Shown piece after piece: positions 5,484 through 7,572 of a stretch of 7,572 bases of DNA. The notes beneath the pieces were generated by a model. It was not told the DNA's origin. It did no database searches and was given only the letters and a program-made list of their open reading frames with translations. The stretch is from Desulfovibrionaceae bacterium (GTDB lineage: Bacteria; Pseudomonadota; Gammaproteobacteria; Burkholderiales; Burkholderiaceae_C), in assembly GCA_009778355.1 (NCBI GenBank), contig WRJY01000216.1, forward strand, positions 1 to 7,572, in the 5' to 3' direction. Each line of letters begins with the position of its first letter. Positions within the stretch are counted from its first letter, which is position 1. The position numbers and the translations under genes were made by a program.

Positions 5484-6665
5484 ATGGAAGACATCGTCAT
5501 CGTTTCAGCCGCCCGCACCGCCGTGGGCAAGTTTGGCGGTTCGCTGGCCAAAGTGTCAGCCGCCGAGTTGGGCAGCATCGCCATCAAGGCCGCGCTGGAG
5601 CGCGCCAGACTCACCGGCGAGCAGGTGGGCGAGGTCATCATGGGCCAGGTGCTGGCCGCCGGCGCGGGCCAGAACCCGGCGCGGCAGGCGCTGCTCAAGG
5701 CCGGCCTGCCCAAGGCCGTGCCGGCAATGACCATCAACGCCGTTTGCGGCTCGGGCCTGAAGTCGGTGATGCTGGCGCACCAGGCCATCGCCACTGGCGA
5801 CTGCGAGATCGTGGTGGCCGGCGGCCAGGAGAACATGAGCGCCAGCCCGCACCTGCTGCCGGGCAGCCGCGACGGCCAGCGCATGGGCGAGTGGAAGATG
5901 GCCGACTCGATGATCGTCGATGGCCTGTGGGACGTGTACGGCAATTACCACATGGGCATCACCGCCGAGAACGTCGCCAGACAAGAGGGCATCACGCGCG
6001 AAATGCAGGACGCGCTGGCCCTTGGCAGCCAGAAAAAAGCCGCTGCCGCGCAGGAAGCCGGCAAGTTCAAGGACGAAATCGCCGCCGTCTCCATCCCCCA
6101 GCGCAAGGGCGACCCGGTGGTGTTCGATGCCGACGAATTCATCAACAAGAAAACCACCGCCGAGGCGCTGGCCAGCCTCAAGCCGGCCTTCGACAAGGCG
6201 GGTACGGTAACGGCGGGCAATGCCTCCGGCATCAACGACGGCGCTGCCGCCGTGGTGGTGATGAGCGCCAAAAAAGCCGCCGCGCTGGGCTTGACGCCGC
6301 TGGCGCGCATCGTCAGCTACGCCACCGTCGCCCTGGAGCCATCCGTCATGGGCCTGGGGCCGGTCGGCGCCAGCCAGAAGGCGCTGCAACGCGCCGGCTG
6401 GAAAGTGGACGACGTGGACCTGTTCGAGCTGAACGAAGCCTTCGCCGCCCAGGCCTGCGCGGTCAACAAACTGCTGGGCGTGGATACCGCCAAGGTCAAC
6501 GTCAACGGCGGGGCCATCGCCATCGGCCACCCCATCGGCGCATCGGGTTGCCGCATTCTGGTCACGCTGCTGCACGAAATGAAGCGCAGCAGCGCCAAAA
6601 AGGGCCTGGCCGGCCTGTGCATCGGCGGCGGCATGGGCGTGGCGCTGACGGTGGAACGCGCCTGA
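5484..6665 (+). CDS. phaA: Acetyl-CoA C-acetyltransferase (beta-ketothiolase) PhaA
   Basis: This biosynthetic thiolase condenses two acetyl-CoA to acetoacetyl-CoA, the first step of PHB synthesis in the cytoplasm. Length is 393 residues, the same as C. necator PhaA. The nucleophile Cys88 lies in NAVCGSGLKSV, His349 in GGAIAIGHPIGASG, and the acid/base Cys379 in LCIGGGMG; these positions equal those of the C. necator enzyme. NEAFAAQ (317-323) is another thiolase signature, and the biosynthetic-type start MEDIVIVSAARTAVGKFGG fits. AAGGAGA (5469-5475) precedes the ATG by 8 bases, and the gene follows phaC by 24 bases with no terminator, so both are likely on one mRNA. Thiolases with degradative roles share the fold, but the position between phaC and phaB makes PHB synthesis the natural role. 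Confidence 0.96.
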   Translation: MEDIVIVSAARTAVGKFGGSLAKVSAAELGSIAIKAALERARLTGEQVGEVIMGQVLAAGAGQNPARQALLKAGLPKAVPAMTINAVCGSGLKSVMLAHQAIATGDCEIVVAGGQENMSASPHLLPGSRDGQRMGEWKMADSMIVDGLWDVYGNYHMGITAENVARQEGITREMQDALALGSQKKAAAAQEAGKFKDEIAAVSIPQRKGDPVVFDADEFINKKTTAEALASLKPAFDKAGTVTAGNASGINDGAAAVVVMSAKKAAALGLTPLARIVSYATVALEPSVMGLGPVGASQKALQRAGWKVDDVDLFELNEAFAAQACAVNKLLGVDTAKVNVNGGAIAIGHPIGASGCRILVTLLHEMKRSSAKKGLAGLCIGGGMGVALTVERA

Positions 6666-6694
6666 AAATTCGGTTTTTTTAAGTTAGATTAAAG

Positions 6695-6723
6695 CTGTCA
6701 CCGCCCATGCGGCGTTGCGACAG
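6695..6723 (+). other. Imperfect hairpin in the phaA-phaB gap
   Basis: CTGTC (6695-6699) pairs with GACAG (6719-6723), and inside it CGCC (6702-6705) pairs with GGCG (6711-6714) around a 5-base loop, leaving small asymmetric bulges. It is not followed by a T-run, so it is not a normal terminator. An AT-rich stretch with seven Ts (6674-6680) lies before it. The 92-base gap is wider than the phaC-phaA gap, so the hairpin could be an mRNA processing or stability element. Function is unproven. Confidence 0.35.
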
Positions 6724-6744
6724 TCATCAATTTTGCAATTCAAC

Positions 6745-6751
6745 AAGGAGA
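6745..6751 (+). promoter_or_regulatory. Ribosome binding site of phaB
   Basis: AAGGAGA lies 6 bases before the ATG at 6758 and decides that start. The in-frame ATG at 6707 sits in the loop region of the intergenic hairpin, has no such site, and would add 17 residues foreign to the family. Confidence 0.85.
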
Positions 6752-6757
6752 CGGCAA

Positions 6758-7495
6758 ATGAATCAGAAAGTAGTCTACGTCACAGGCGGCATGGGCGGCA
6801 TCGGCACGGCGATCTGCCATCGCTTGCACAAGGAAGGGTTCAAGGTCATCGCCGGCTGCGGCCCCACGCGCGATTACCAGAAATGGCTGAACGAGCAAAA
6901 AAATCTCGGTTTCACCTTTTACGCCAGCGCCGGCAACGTGGCCGACTGGCAGTCCACCGTGGACGCCTTCACCAAAGCCAGGACCGAGCACGGCCCCATC
7001 GACGTGCTGGTCAACAACGCCGGCATCACGCGCGACCGCATGTTTTTGAAGATGACGCGCGAGGATTGGGACGCGGTGATCGACACCAACCTGAACTCCA
7101 TGTTCAACGTCACCAAGCAGGTGGTGCCCGACATGGTTGAAAGAGGCTGGGGCCGCATCATCCAGATCAGCTCGGTCAACGGCGAAAAAGGCCAGGCCGG
7201 CCAGACCAACTATTCCGCCGCCAAGGCCGGTATGCACGGCTTCACCATGGCGCTGGCGCAGGAAATGGCCAGCAAGGGCGTCACCGTCAACACCGTCAGC
7301 CCCGGCTACATCGGTACCGACATGGTCCGCGCCGTCCGCCCCGACGTGCTGGAGAAAATCGTCGCCTCCATTCCGGTCAAGCGCCTGGGCACGCCGGAAG
7401 AAATCGGCTCCATCGTCGCCTGGCTGGCCAGCGAGGATTCGGGCTTTACCACCGGCGCCGATTTCTCCTGCAACGGCGGGCTGCACATGGGTTGA
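6758..7495 (+). CDS. phaB: NADPH-dependent acetoacetyl-CoA reductase PhaB
   Basis: PhaB reduces acetoacetyl-CoA to (R)-3-hydroxybutyryl-CoA, the monomer used by PhaC. It is a 245-residue short-chain dehydrogenase/reductase, one residue shorter than C. necator PhaB. The Rossmann motif TGGMGGIG lies at 9-16, and NNAGITRD at 86-93. The catalytic set is Asn111, Ser139, Tyr152 and Lys156 (YSAAK). SPGYIGTDMV (181-190) and the C-terminus GADFSCNGGLHMG are close to known PhaB. FabG (3-oxoacyl-ACP reductase) shares the fold, but the VTGGMGGIGTAIC start, the GCGP segment at 33-36, and the phaCA context favour PhaB. It is the last gene of the operon seen here; a phaR regulator, common downstream in related species, would lie outside the window. 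Confidence 0.96.
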   Translation: MNQKVVYVTGGMGGIGTAICHRLHKEGFKVIAGCGPTRDYQKWLNEQKNLGFTFYASAGNVADWQSTVDAFTKARTEHGPIDVLVNNAGITRDRMFLKMTREDWDAVIDTNLNSMFNVTKQVVPDMVERGWGRIIQISSVNGEKGQAGQTNYSAAKAGMHGFTMALAQEMASKGVTVNTVSPGYIGTDMVRAVRPDVLEKIVASIPVKRLGTPEEIGSIVAWLASEDSGFTTGADFSCNGGLHMG

Positions 7496-7545
7496 AAGCC
7501 CCGCCGCGTTGCCGGCTTGCGCCCCGCAACCACGAAAATCGTCCG

Positions 7546-7572
7546 TAGGGGCGGGCCTTGTGCCCGCCCGCA
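7546..7572. repeat. REP-like GC-rich palindrome downstream of phaB
   Basis: After the lead-in GTAG, GGGCGGGC (7549-7556) and GCCCGCCC (7562-7569) form a perfect 8-base inverted repeat around the loop CTTGT. The element reaches the window end and may continue. I recall this form, a TAGGGGCGGGC head and a GCCCGCCC tail, as a dispersed intergenic repeat in several bacterial groups; that memory is not verified here. There is no T-run after it inside the window. It could stop transcription of phaCAB, protect the mRNA 3' end, or be one copy of a REP family spread by a RAYT transposase. Confidence 0.6.

Noticed and set aside
6665..6685. An intrinsic terminator after phaA, suggested by seven Ts at 6674-6680
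   Set aside because: The only stem before the Ts is an AAAA/TTTT pairing around TTCGG, too weak for termination, and phaB needs the read-through.
7508..7530. A hairpin GTTGC/GCAAC after phaB as terminator
   Set aside because: It has only 5 pairs around a 13-base loop and no T-run follows. The REP-like palindrome further on is a better candidate for a 3' end structure.
1..7572. Mobile elements, CRISPR arrays, tRNA or rRNA genes, and frameshifted genes
   Set aside because: No transposase, no regularly spaced repeats and no tRNA-like cloverleaf were seen, and every complete gene has normal length with key residues intact.

Overview
The window is a GC-rich bacterial chromosome segment, most likely from a betaproteobacterium of the order Burkholderiales and plausibly the family Comamonadaceae. 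The reasons are the Burkholderiales-like ribosomal protein sequences (for example an L22 ending in VTVGN) and a class I PHB operon in the order phaC-phaA-phaB whose proteins resemble those of Cupriavidus necator. The taxonomic call rests on remembered family sequences, not on a search.

Left part, minus strand (1-3322): the proximal part of an S10-type ribosomal protein operon. In transcription order it runs rplC (L3), rplD (L4), rplW (L23), rplB (L2), rpsS (S19), rplV (L22) and the first 67 codons of rpsC (S3), which leaves the window at position 1. Genes are separated by 3 to 23 bases, or overlap by 4 (rplD/rplW), which suggests one transcript. rpsJ, usually the first gene of this operon, is not upstream of rplC here.

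Middle (3323-3716): a 394-base divergent intergenic region with no convincing gene. It holds a good sigma70-like promoter for rplC about 100 bases upstream of its start, a perfect GTTTGCC/GGCAAAC inverted repeat over the -35 box of that promoter, a near-palindrome at the predicted start of the leader, a cluster of GC-rich inverted repeats, and a weaker candidate promoter for phaC beside an ACGCGC/GCGCGT inverted repeat.

Right part, plus strand (3717-7495): a complete polyhydroxybutyrate operon. PhaA condenses two acetyl-CoA to acetoacetyl-CoA, PhaB reduces this with NADPH to (R)-3-hydroxybutyryl-CoA, and PhaC polymerises the product into PHB on the granule surface. All catalytic residues are present in all three. 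The phaA-phaB gap (92 bases) contains an AT-rich stretch and a small hairpin. The window ends with a REP-like GC-rich palindrome after phaB.

The genes are ordinary, intact members of well-known families, and I see no new biological system. What deserves a second look is the head-to-head arrangement of growth-linked ribosomal genes with carbon-storage genes, and the dyad symmetries in the region between them.
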